A stretch of 37,277 bases of DNA, taken from Isosphaeraceae bacterium (GTDB taxonomy: Bacteria; Planctomycetota; Planctomycetia; Isosphaerales; Isosphaeraceae). Positions 9,892 through 18,982 of this stretch are shown here, piece after piece. Under the pieces are notes generated by a model. It searched no databases, was not told the origin of the DNA, and saw only the letters and a program-made list of their open reading frames with translations. Position 1 is the first letter of the stretch. Each line of letters opens with the position of its first letter. Position numbers and translations under genes: made by a program. The stretch lies in contig JAJPJC010000236.1 of assembly GCA_021324445.1 (NCBI GenBank), positions 1 to 37,277 of the forward strand. The letters are read 5' to 3'.

Positions 9892-11274
9892 ATGCCCTTG
9901 ACCTCACGTCGCGTCGTGATCGCAGGGGTGATGGCGGCCTTCGCCGGAGGTGCCCTGATCTTCCTCATCCGCTCGGCACCGCCAGCGCGGACCCCGCTGG
10001 ATCCTGAGCAAACCCTGAACCGGGCGATCGAGCTCCTGAGGGGGCGTCGCCTCGATGAGGCGGAGCCCTTGCTGGATGCCTACCTGCACGCGTATCCCGA
10101 CGGCGTCAACGGCCGTCTGCTGATGGCTCAGCTTGCGCTGGAACGCGCCGAGCGCACCAGGCCGCCCGACCCGGCCCAATCGCGGCGGGCGCTGGATCAG
10201 TTGGCACGGATTTCGACCGACTCCCCGGCGGCACCCGTCGCCTCGGGGCTGAGAGATCTTTCGGTCGAGGCGCGGGACCGCACCGTGGCGGCGCTGGTGA
10301 AACTCTATGAGGGGAAGGCTCGATCCCATCTGGCCCAGCCCGCCGCCGCCGAGTCCTGCTGGAGCGAGGCCTTGCGACTCGATCCGAGCGTCGCGGAAGC
10401 CGGGTGGCTGCTGGCCGATCTCTACATCCACCAGGGGCGCGAGGCCGAGGCGCGCCGCCTGGGTCTGCGCCTGGCCGAGGCGGAACCCGAGGTGGCCAGG
10501 CGGCTCGAATGGCTGATCAGCCTGGCCTGGCTCGACGTGGCCCAGGTCTCGCCGTATCGGGTGATCCAACGGTTCGGGCCGGCGGTCCGCCTCAGACCCG
10601 ATGATCGCCATGCCGCGATCGCGCTAGGACTGGCCCTGATCCGCGATCGTCGCGATGAGGAGGGGCTCGCCCTCCTGCGGCAGGCTGTGGCCACGGCCCC
10701 GGACGCCCCGGACGCCCTTGCCGCGCTCTTGACCGGCCTGTGGGAGAGCCAGCAAACTCAGGGGCTCGTCGAGGCCGTGAAGCGGATCCCACCGGACTGG
10801 ACGGCGCTGACCGCCTTCGCCGAACATCTGGGCCGGGCGGCACTGGTGCGGCGCGACTGGCCAGCAGCCGTCGCGGCCCTCCGCCGCGCCTGGGAGGCGG
10901 AGCCCCACCGGCTCGACCTGGCCTACTCCCTGGCCCGTGCGGTCCGTCTCGACGGCCAGGAAGGCGAAGCGGCCCGACTCACAGCCCGCGTCGCCGTGCT
11001 GCGCCGGCATCGCGACGAGCTGCTCGAGATGTACAGGAAACTCCTCGGCCATGCCGACCCCGACCTGCCTGACATCCGCAATGACCACCAGTTTGCAGGG
11101 GGTGCAACAGCGGCCGCACAGGCCCTGATCGCCCTTCACGACCCGGCTCCCTTGCGACGATTCGCCGAGCTGTGCGAGGACCTGGGGTTCCCCGACCAGG
11201 CGCGCGCCTGGCGGCGCGCCCTGAGGGAGCTCTACCCGGGGACTCCTGCCGAATCCTCCGGAGCCCCTTCCTGA
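9892..11274 (+). CDS. Membrane-anchored tetratricopeptide repeat protein
   Basis: The product has 460 residues. Residues 5-26 (SRRVVIAGVMAAFAGGALIFLI) form one membrane segment, followed by a Pro-rich linker. The remainder is helical with TPR spacing: LNRAIELLRGRRLDEAEPLLDA, AESCWSEALRLDPSVAEAGWL, ALGLALIRDRRDEEGLALLRQA, AAVAALRRAWEAEPHRLDLAYSLA and the final LRRFAELCEDLGFPDQARAW. TPRs bind other proteins; no catalytic domain is seen. The gap of 15 bases from the DUF1501 gene suggests the pair work together, perhaps in a periplasmic complex. The ribosome site is weak (GGTGGA). The partner is unknown. Confidence 0.85.
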   Translation: MPLTSRRVVIAGVMAAFAGGALIFLIRSAPPARTPLDPEQTLNRAIELLRGRRLDEAEPLLDAYLHAYPDGVNGRLLMAQLALERAERTRPPDPAQSRRALDQLARISTDSPAAPVASGLRDLSVEARDRTVAALVKLYEGKARSHLAQPAAAESCWSEALRLDPSVAEAGWLLADLYIHQGREAEARRLGLRLAEAEPEVARRLEWLISLAWLDVAQVSPYRVIQRFGPAVRLRPDDRHAAIALGLALIRDRRDEEGLALLRQAVATAPDAPDALAALLTGLWESQQTQGLVEAVKRIPPDWTALTAFAEHLGRAALVRRDWPAAVAALRRAWEAEPHRLDLAYSLARAVRLDGQEGEAARLTARVAVLRRHRDELLEMYRKLLGHADPDLPDIRNDHQFAGGATAAAQALIALHDPAPLRRFAELCEDLGFPDQARAWRRALRELYPGTPAESSGAPS

Positions 11275-12092
11275 TGCCCAGAGGGGATCGTCCTCGGGCT
11301 GACGCCCAGGCTCGTGCCAGGCCGCCCACTCCATGGGCTTTCCGGAGCGTCCAACGACGCGCCGGCAAGCTCCGGCCCGCGACCCAATCCGTCCCCGCAC
11401 GAGGGACAGGAGGGCCGGCTGTGCCGGCCGGGAGGGGCTGGGAAGCCGACGATCCCATTCTGCGATCGAAATCGCACGGGTGTTCGGCCGGCACAGCCGG
11501 CCCTCCTGTCCATGTTCCGGGCTTCCCTTGAGCCGGCCGGGTCGCGGAACCGGTGAAGACCTTTCGGCCGGAGTCGGACCGGCCCGTCGGTAGGGGTCTG
11601 GCGGCGAAAGGAGAAGGTCGCTAAACTTTTCTTGGCAGTGAGAATCCGGCTTCGAAGCCGCACGCGGACCCAGTGCGGCTTCAGTCGACCAACCGAGGAT
11701 CGGCGTCTCTCTCACGCTGAGGCCCTCGGAGTGCTTCCCTCGCCGCGACCATGAGTGAATGGATTAGAGCCGACGACATTCCTGGTTCGCTCTGTGCGAT
11801 GAGGCGGCGCGCTCCCCGCTCGCAGGCCATGTCCCCTGAATTGCGACAGTCCGAATCCGCAGGCCAGGCTCTGTTCCCCACGGGCTGAGGTCGTTGGGAT
11901 CGGGGTCATCAACGGGTGGATAGGCTTTCCCAATCGACCGGGATTCACCGGCCAGGCGCAATCCTGGAATTGAATCAAGGTCCTCGATCGGATCTCCTTG
12001 CGCTTCGGTATCTTGCCTCCGGCGCGCCGAGATCCGTCGAGACCATGCACACGCGGAACCCCCCGTTTTGATCCGTCTGAGGGAGAAACGCC
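11275..12092. other. 818-base intergenic region before glutamine synthetase
   Basis: I see no convincing gene here. It contains the large REPIN-like inverted repeat at 11405-11510 and a smaller hairpin GAAGCCGCA (11654-11662) / TGCGGCTTC (11674-11682) with an 11-base loop. The glnA-type gene at 12093 must have its promoter here, but I could not assign a clear sigma-70 or sigma-54 site. The size is unusual for this otherwise compact stretch. Confidence 0.5.
11405..11510. repeat. REPIN-like inverted repeat, perfect 26-base arms
   Basis: The left arm (11405-11430) starts GACAGGAGGGCCGGCTGTG and the right arm (11485-11510) is its exact reverse complement. The 54-base loop holds a further small hairpin (TGCGAT / ATCGCA). 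As in the repeat at 8349, each arm is a palindrome itself (GGCCGGC-TGT-GCCGGCC). It is a second, unrelated-sequence REPIN type, probably mobile in trans. Confidence 0.75.
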
Positions 12093-14279
12093 ATGAACGC
12101 AATCCGAGCCCGTGAAGCCGCCGCCGCCGCGATCACGTCCTGGCCGATCAATGGCCGGCGGGCCCCGCGGTCGACGACCTCGATCCGGCAGCTCTTCGGA
12201 GTCAACGTGTTCTCCGATGAGGTCATGAGATCGCGACTGCCTGAGAACGTCTACAGGGCCCTGCGCAATACCATCAAGAAGGGCGCCCCGCTGGACCCGT
12301 CGATCGCCGATATCGTGGCGGCAACCATGCGGGAATGGGCCATGGAGCGCGGTGCGACCCACTTCACCCACTGGTTCCAGCCCATGACGGGGCTGACCGC
12401 GGAGAAGCACGACTCGTTCCTGGTCCCGACCGAGGCCGGCACGGCGCTGGCCGAATTCAGCGGCAAGGAGCTGGTCCGCGGCGAGCCCGACGCGTCGAGC
12501 TTCCCCTCCGGCGGCATCCGCACGACGTTTGAGGCCCGCGGTTACACCGCCTGGGATCCCACCAGCCCCGCCTTCATCCTGGAGAACCCCAACGGCACCA
12601 CGCTGTGCATCCCCACGGCGTTCTGTTCCTGGACCGGGGAGGCCCTGGATAAGAAGACACCCCTGCTCCGCTCGATGGAAGCCCTCTCCAAGCAGGCCGT
12701 CCGCATCCTCCGGCTCTTCGGATCCGAGGCCGCACGCGTCCACAGCACCGCCGGACCGGAGCAGGAGTATTTCCTGATCGACAAAAACTTCTACTTCGCG
12801 CGCCCCGACCTGATCAACGCCGGACGGACCCTCTTCGGCGCCCGGCCCCCCAAGGGCCAGGAGATGGAAGACCACTATTTCGGCGCGATCCCCGAGCGCG
12901 TGCTGGCCTGCATGCTCGAGACCGAGACCGAGCTCTACAAGCTGGGCGTGCCGGTGAAGACCCGGCACAACGAGGTCTCCCCGGCGCAGTACGAGATCGC
13001 CGTGACCTTCGAGAATGCCAACGTCGCCACCGATCACAACATGCTGGTCATGGAGACCATGAAGCGCGTGGGCGACCGCTACGGCCTGCAGCTCCTCTTG
13101 CACGAGAAGCCGTTCGCCGGGGTCAACGGCTCGGGCAAGCACCTGAACTGGTCGATGGCCGACGACGCGGGGAACAACCTGCTCACCCCCGGCGAGACCC
13201 CCCACCAGAACGCCCAATTCCTGCTCTTCCTGGTGGCGGTCCTGCGCGCGGTCGCCCGCCACGGCGACATCCTGCGGGCCACGGTCGCCAATGCGCACAA
13301 CGACCACCGGCTCGGGGCCAACGAGGCTCCTCCGGCGATCATCTCCGTCTTCTTGGGCGACATGCTTCAGGACATCGTCGAGCAGATCGAAAAAGGAGGA
13401 GCCAAGTCGGCCAAGACCGGTGGCGAGTTGAGGATCGGCGTCTCGGTCCTGCCCGACCTGCCCCGGGACCCCGGCGATCGCAACCGGACCAGTCCCTTCG
13501 CCTTCACCGGCAACAAGTTCGAGTTCCGCGCCGTCGGATCGAGCCAGTCGATCGCCGGCTCGATCGTCGCCTTGAACACGATCGTCGCCGAGAGCCTCGA
13601 CGACTTCGCGACCCAGCTCGAGCAGGCCGTCGCCGACCGGAAGGACTTGAACGCCGAGATTCAGCTCTTGCTCCAGAATGCGGTCAAGGAGAGCAAGCAG
13701 GTGATCTTCAACGGCGACAACTACACCGAGTCCTGGCATCTCGAAGCCGAGCGCCGCGGACTGCCCAACCGTCGCACCGCCCTCGACAGCTTGCCCGACC
13801 TGATTTCCCCCAAGTCGGTCAAACTGTTCTCCAAGTACGGCGTCTTGAACGAGCGCGAGCTCCACTCGCGGTACGAGATCTTCCTGGAGAGCTACCGCAA
13901 GACGATCAACATCGAGTCGCAACTGACGATCCAGATCGCCACGCGGATGATCCTGCCGGCAGCGTTGCGCTACCAGGCCCAGATCGGCGAGGCCATGGCC
14001 AACCTCAAGGCCACCGGGGCTGTCGTCCCCCGGGTGCAGGCGACACTGCTCGGCGAGCTCGTCGCGGCCATCGAAGACCTCTGCGAAGCGACTGACCAGC
14101 TCGTCGCCGCGACCGATGAGCACCGCGAGGGCGATTCCCTGGCGCACGCCAGGCACGCGCGGGACGCGATCATCCCCGCCATGAACGCCGTTCGCGCCGC
14201 CGGCGATCAGCTCGAAGGGATGGTCCCTGACGACCTCTGGCCCCTGCCGACCTACCAGGACATGCTCTTCGTGAAGTAA
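12093..14279 (+). CDS. glnN: Glutamine synthetase, type III
   Basis: The enzyme makes glutamine from glutamate and ammonia with ATP. The 728-residue length is that of type III enzymes (about 700-730), not type I (about 470). Visible signatures are [20 protein letters not shown] at the N-terminus, [21 protein letters not shown] (about 88-108), the active-site Glu region [26 protein letters not shown], and the ATP/glutamate-binding [12 protein letters not shown], then [16 protein letters not shown]. The C-terminal ~200 residues are helical, as in the family, and all key motifs are intact. GAGGGAGA precedes the ATG by about 7 bases. No PII or amt gene is adjacent, so the local sequence gives no clue to nitrogen control. 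The convergent neighbour ends 102 bases downstream. Confidence 0.96.
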   Translation: MNAIRAREAAAAAITSWPINGRRAPRSTTSIRQLFGVNVFSDEVMRSRLPENVYRALRNTIKKGAPLDPSIADIVAATMREWAMERGATHFTHWFQPMTGLTAEKHDSFLVPTEAGTALAEFSGKELVRGEPDASSFPSGGIRTTFEARGYTAWDPTSPAFILENPNGTTLCIPTAFCSWTGEALDKKTPLLRSMEALSKQAVRILRLFGSEAARVHSTAGPEQEYFLIDKNFYFARPDLINAGRTLFGARPPKGQEMEDHYFGAIPERVLACMLETETELYKLGVPVKTRHNEVSPAQYEIAVTFENANVATDHNMLVMETMKRVGDRYGLQLLLHEKPFAGVNGSGKHLNWSMADDAGNNLLTPGETPHQNAQFLLFLVAVLRAVARHGDILRATVANAHNDHRLGANEAPPAIISVFLGDMLQDIVEQIEKGGAKSAKTGGELRIGVSVLPDLPRDPGDRNRTSPFAFTGNKFEFRAVGSSQSIAGSIVALNTIVAESLDDFATQLEQAVADRKDLNAEIQLLLQNAVKESKQVIFNGDNYTESWHLEAERRGLPNRRTALDSLPDLISPKSVKLFSKYGVLNERELHSRYEIFLESYRKTINIESQLTIQIATRMILPAALRYQAQIGEAMANLKATGAVVPRVQATLLGELVAAIEDLCEATDQLVAATDEHREGDSLAHARHARDAIIPAMNAVRAAGDQLEGMVPDDLWPLPTYQDMLFVK

Positions 14280-14381
14280 CGCCTCAGGAGAACGGATCAT
14301 TTTCATCGAGGACGGCCGCGGAAGACTTGCTCCGGCGGCCGGACTCGTGTCACTTGAGCGGGCTGGAATCTCGGTTCCGCT

Positions 14382-14987
14382 TCATTGGGCCGCGGCGGAT
14401 CGCCAGCTCTGGTGCAGCGGGCAGTCCTGCGGGTCGCGGAAGTAGCCGCAGCAATCACAGCGCACGACGTCGGGCCGATGTCGCAGGTTGGTTTTCACGA
14501 TGAGTGACGCCGCCGGACGGCCAGGCTCGTCGCGGACGCGGTGGCACTGGCCAGGCGAGAGAACGACCACATGCGAGGCATTCGAAGTCTTCGTGACGAC
14601 CAAGCCCTGCTCAAGCACTTCGAGGATGACCTCGCCCTGAAACGTGACGTAGACCTCGGTACTGCCGGGATGGTAGCCCGGAATCCCCGCCTTGATGCCG
14701 TCCTCCGGCATCACCGACAGCAGCGCGCCCAGTTCCTCGCTCCCCAGGCCGTGATTGTTGTCCAGTCTGGCGCCACAGAGATAGACGGCCGCCTCCTGAC
14801 GCTCGCGCATCAGTCCCAGGAGCCGGTCGAGGCTTTGCGCGCGCAGCGCCTCGTCGAGGATCTCGGTCTGCACCTCGTAGTGGGTCCGGCCGTCCTGGGT
14901 CCGCACGGTGTTCCACCGGGGGAAGGTCCGCACGTCCCCGGCCGAAAGACCAGGGCTCGGCTGATCCATCGGGTTTGCTGAGTTCAT
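14382..14987 (-). CDS. Cupin-like protein with C-terminal cysteine cluster
   Basis: The product has 201 residues. The middle (about 95-165) reads as a cupin barrel: IPGYHPGSTEVYVTFQGEVILEVLEQG, then HVVVLSPGQCHRVRDEPG, with His and Glu placed to bind a metal. The tail DVVRCDCCGYFRDPQDCPLHQSW has four Cys and a His that could hold zinc. The ATG at 14987 overlaps the stop of the upstream gene by one base (TGATG), so translation of the two is probably coupled; this start is preferred over a longer frame reaching 15035 inside the neighbour. I do not recognise a substrate. The convergent neighbour is glutamine synthetase. Confidence 0.65.
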   Translation of the reverse strand: MNSANPMDQPSPGLSAGDVRTFPRWNTVRTQDGRTHYEVQTEILDEALRAQSLDRLLGLMRERQEAAVYLCGARLDNNHGLGSEELGALLSVMPEDGIKAGIPGYHPGSTEVYVTFQGEVILEVLEQGLVVTKTSNASHVVVLSPGQCHRVRDEPGRPAASLIVKTNLRHRPDVVRCDCCGYFRDPQDCPLHQSWRSAAAQ

Positions 14988-15484
14988 CAGGCATTCTCCG
15001 AAGAGGATCGCACCAGTCCCATCCAGGAAACCCAATCGTGGACCTGCCCGGCCTCGTTCCCCGAGACGACCTTGACGTCACTGATCTCGTCGAGCAATCC
15101 GGATGTCGTCAGGACGAATTCCGGTGCCTCGCCGCGCACCATCAAGGCGTCGACCGCGCGATCGGCGCGGATCCGGTCGGCTTCGCTGGGGAATCTCCAC
15201 AGCGGGACCCACATCGGCCATGTCGGCGTCAGGAAGGGAGCAAGCACCTCCTCCAAGCGATCCATCGAGTCGGCCGGGAGCGGGGCCATGCTGAAGATTC
15301 GCACCTCGCGATCTTCGTCGACCGAATCGAGCATCACGAAGCGATCGACCCGGTTGCAAGTTCCGCATCGGACCAGGCCCTCGGTCGGACCATCGTACCA
15401 GCCCAGGACGATCGCTCGATCGAAGGGAGATGCACCCTTCGAGGACCCCGTCAACTCACGACAACAGCGAGCTTGCTCAGTCAT
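14987..15484 (-). CDS. Protein of unknown function, coupled to the cupin gene
   Basis: The product has 165 residues, with no signal peptide or membrane helix. EGLVRCGTCNRVDRFVMLDS contains a CxxC pair that could be half of a zinc site. The rest mixes short beta strands (REVRIFSMAPL, EFVLTTSGLLDEISDVKVVSG) with a helix, giving a compact alpha/beta appearance. Its stop codon overlaps the start of the cupin gene, and its own ATG lies inside the end of an upstream reading frame (ATGACTGA, 15477-15484). The three frames look like one operon read leftward. I do not recognise the family. Confidence 0.55.
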   Translation of the reverse strand: MTEQARCCRELTGSSKGASPFDRAIVLGWYDGPTEGLVRCGTCNRVDRFVMLDSVDEDREVRIFSMAPLPADSMDRLEEVLAPFLTPTWPMWVPLWRFPSEADRIRADRAVDALMVRGEAPEFVLTTSGLLDEISDVKVVSGNEAGQVHDWVSWMGLVRSSSENA

Positions 15485-15722
15485 CTCCTCGCTCCCGGCC
15501 GAAAAGCTGGTGGAAGCGATCGGCCGTTTCCTGGGTTACCGGTTTGGGCATTTCGACGGTTCGGTGCCCCGGATCGGCGGGCGTAGGCGTATCGGGGACG
15601 GGAACGAAGCGCTCGACCTCGGAACGTTCGGCTGCCGACGCGGGCCCTGCGGCGTTTCCCGAGGTGACGGAGACCCCGTGGATGCCCAGAACCCGCTCGG
15701 CATCAGACGCCTTGCGACCGAG
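15477..15722 (-). pseudogene. Startless ORF upstream of the cupin operon, probable gene remnant
   Basis: This reading frame has 81 sense codons with ordinary high-GC third positions. It begins LGRKASDAERVLGIHG, continues through a Pro-rich segment (VPVPDTPTPADPGHR) and ends PVTQETADRFHQLFGRERGDD, with its stop overlapping the next gene's ATG by eight bases. That overlap argues that it was once translated. An in-frame TGA lies just upstream (15723-15725) and there is no ATG, GTG or TTG before codon 56, so either a frameshift near 15722 has removed the start or this is the 3' part of a longer gene. It could be non-coding chance. Confidence 0.45.
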
Positions 15723-15937
15723 TCAAGAGGCTGATTGCCGAGACGTCCCGAGTCGCCGGAGCGTTTCGTGGTCGGCCAATCGACGCCCTCCCTTCTGACC
15801 GCCAGGACCGCAGCCGAAACGGGATTCCAGAGTCGCCGCCCATCCCCTTTGGAATCTGGAATTTGGAATCCGTTAACCTGACCGAGGCGTACACGGCACG
15901 AAGAAATCTCGGAGGAAGATCCGATCGCGCCACCCCG

Positions 15938-17551
<1,614 letters not shown>

Positions 17552-17678
17552 GGATTGGCCCTTTTCCTCAATCTCGTGTGGAATCAAGCTCGGCAGACCA
17601 TACACGGCTGTCTGCCTCACGGATCAGGTCATCCTGCCCACCCGGCCCGCCGTTGCAGTCCTCGAGGCCCGAAACACA

Positions 17679-17722
17679 CGAAGCCCCGAGACCCACCGGT
17701 CGGGGCGGGTCTCGGGGCTTCG
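17679..17722 (-). terminator. Attenuator-like hairpin in the leuA leader
   Basis: Read on the minus strand, a 16-base arm (CGAAGCCCCGAGACCC) is followed by a 12-base loop and its exact complement, then by TGTGTTT. It starts 32 bases after the stop codon of the leader peptide at 17755 and ends about 127 bases before the leuA ATG. Position and strength suit a terminator whose formation depends on ribosome position in the leader. The T-run is interrupted, so termination may be weak. Confidence 0.6.
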
Positions 17723-17754
17723 TTGGCTGCGTTCACCTGCGGACGCGACGAACC

Positions 17755-17835
17755 CTAAGACCACCTCCCCGCCCCAGCGATCAGGCCAAGGCCGAGGATC
17801 AGGTTCAGTCGAAGGATCGCCGCCAGGTCGCGCAT
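17755..17835 (-). CDS. Leucine-rich leader peptide of leuA
   Basis: This 26-codon frame begins MRDLAAILRLNL and continues ILGLGLIAGAG before a short end and TAG. It holds seven Leu and three Ile codons, concentrated in codons 4-19. It begins about 44 bases after the -10 box of the promoter at 17879, has a G-rich stretch upstream as a possible ribosome site, and is followed by the long hairpin at 17679-17722. By analogy with leu/ilv leaders in other bacteria, slow translation when charged tRNA-Leu is scarce would change folding of the downstream RNA and allow leuA transcription. The ORF and hairpin are seen directly; the mechanism is inferred. Confidence 0.7.
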   Translation of the reverse strand: MRDLAAILRLNLILGLGLIAGAGRWS

Positions 17836-17878
17836 CTGGGGACCCCCAGAACGAGTCAGGACACAGCCATCTACCAAA

Positions 17879-17908
17879 ATCATAGCGCACGGATTGATCG
17901 GCGGTCAA
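17879..17908 (-). promoter_or_regulatory. leuA promoter, TTGACC-N18-TATGAT
   Basis: On the minus strand, TTGACC (17903-17908) and TATGAT (17879-17884) are separated by 18 bases. Transcription should start near 17872, giving a leader of about 320 bases that contains the Leu-rich peptide and the hairpin. It is the best sigma-70-like match in the core part of the window. Confidence 0.7.
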
Positions 17909-18047
17909 TGGGAATGTTCCCCGGAACCTTGATCGGCGCGGAGGTAGTGGAGTAAAGTTCACAAGAGCTGAGGACCGATGAGAACGCGATGCGACTCGCA
18001 GCGGCCGAGAGACGAATTCTACCCGGGCTTGGAAAGGCAGTCCTCCA

Positions 18048-18761
18048 ATGGCAACCGCTTCCTCTCGATCCCAGCCGCCCAATCGCGGTGGCGAAATTCC
18101 CCCGCTGGAGCCCGGCGACCGGCTCAGCCGCGCCGAGTTCGAGCGGCGCTACGACGCGATGCCGCAGCTCAAGAAGGCCGAGTTGATCGAAGGAGTCGTT
18201 TACGTGCCCTCACCCGTCCGCTTACACCGACACGGTCGGCCCCACCTCCGCCTCATTACCTGGATCGGGATTTATGAAGGGGCCACGCCTGGCGTCATCG
18301 GTGGCGACAACACCAGTACCCGGTTGGACTTGACGAACGAGCCGCAGCCGGACGCCGTCCTGCTGATCGACCCGGCCCTCGGTGGCCAGGCGCGGATCTC
18401 CGCCGACGACTACATCGAGGACGCACCCGAGCTGGTCGCCGAAGTGGCCGCCAGCAGCGTCAGCTTCGACCTGAACGCCAAACTCACAATCTATCGCCGC
18501 AACGGGGTGCGTGAGTACCTGGTCTGGCGGGTGCTGGATCGCCAGATCGACTGGTTTGCGTTGAGGAGGCAGAAATACGTGCGGCTGCCACTGGACAAGA
18601 CCGGGCTGTATCGCAGCAAGGTCTTCCCCGGTCTGTGGCTCGACCCGGCGGCCCTGGTGCGCGGCGACATCCCGGCCGTTCAGGCGGCCCTCCAGCGCGG
18701 CCTGGCCAGCCGCGAGCATGCCGCCTTCGTCGCGGGCTTGAATCGTCGGGTCCAGCCGTGA
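18048..18761 (+). CDS. Uma2 family (DUF820) putative endonuclease
   Basis: The product has 237 residues. The family pattern is clear: LSRAEFERRYDAMPQLKKAELIEGVVYVPSPV at the start, then STRLDLTNEPQPDAVLLI, the PD-(D/E)xK-like core in which the Asp of EPQPD and the Glu of PELVAEVAASS are expected to bind metal, and SFDLNAKLTIYRRNGVREYLVWRV. Uma2 proteins are abundant in cyanobacteria and planctomycetes; nuclease activity is predicted from fold, and the biological role is unsettled. The ATG follows GGAAAGG by about 12 bases. It lies between the leuA promoter (divergent) and the M16 protease and has no obvious partner. Confidence 0.88.
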   Translation: MATASSRSQPPNRGGEIPPLEPGDRLSRAEFERRYDAMPQLKKAELIEGVVYVPSPVRLHRHGRPHLRLITWIGIYEGATPGVIGGDNTSTRLDLTNEPQPDAVLLIDPALGGQARISADDYIEDAPELVAEVAASSVSFDLNAKLTIYRRNGVREYLVWRVLDRQIDWFALRRQKYVRLPLDKTGLYRSKVFPGLWLDPAALVRGDIPAVQAALQRGLASREHAAFVAGLNRRVQP

Positions 18762-18982
18762 CCCCCAGTCGCATCCCAGCCCACCCACGATTCGCATCGT
18801 GAATGCGACCGCGAGCTCCCAGCCGGTTCTGACCCCGATACCAAAGCCTATCCCGTTCGACTCTGGACGGTCGACCCTCCCCTTCGCTAGAACTGAGGCG
18901 TCCGCCGGGAGAGTCCGGGGCGGCTACGGGGGCCGGCTCTGGACTCATCCTGGCTGCCATCCGGTTCAAGGAGGGTGCTGGC

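Noticed and set aside
11630..11650. Possible sigma-54 promoter (CTTGGCAGTGAG) for glutamine synthetase
   Set aside because: The GC/TGC element at the required distance is absent, and it is more than 400 bases from the gene.
11712..14306. Long antisense open frame across glutamine synthetase
   Set aside because: The plus-strand enzyme is unmistakable; the antisense frame has no domain and no ribosome site.
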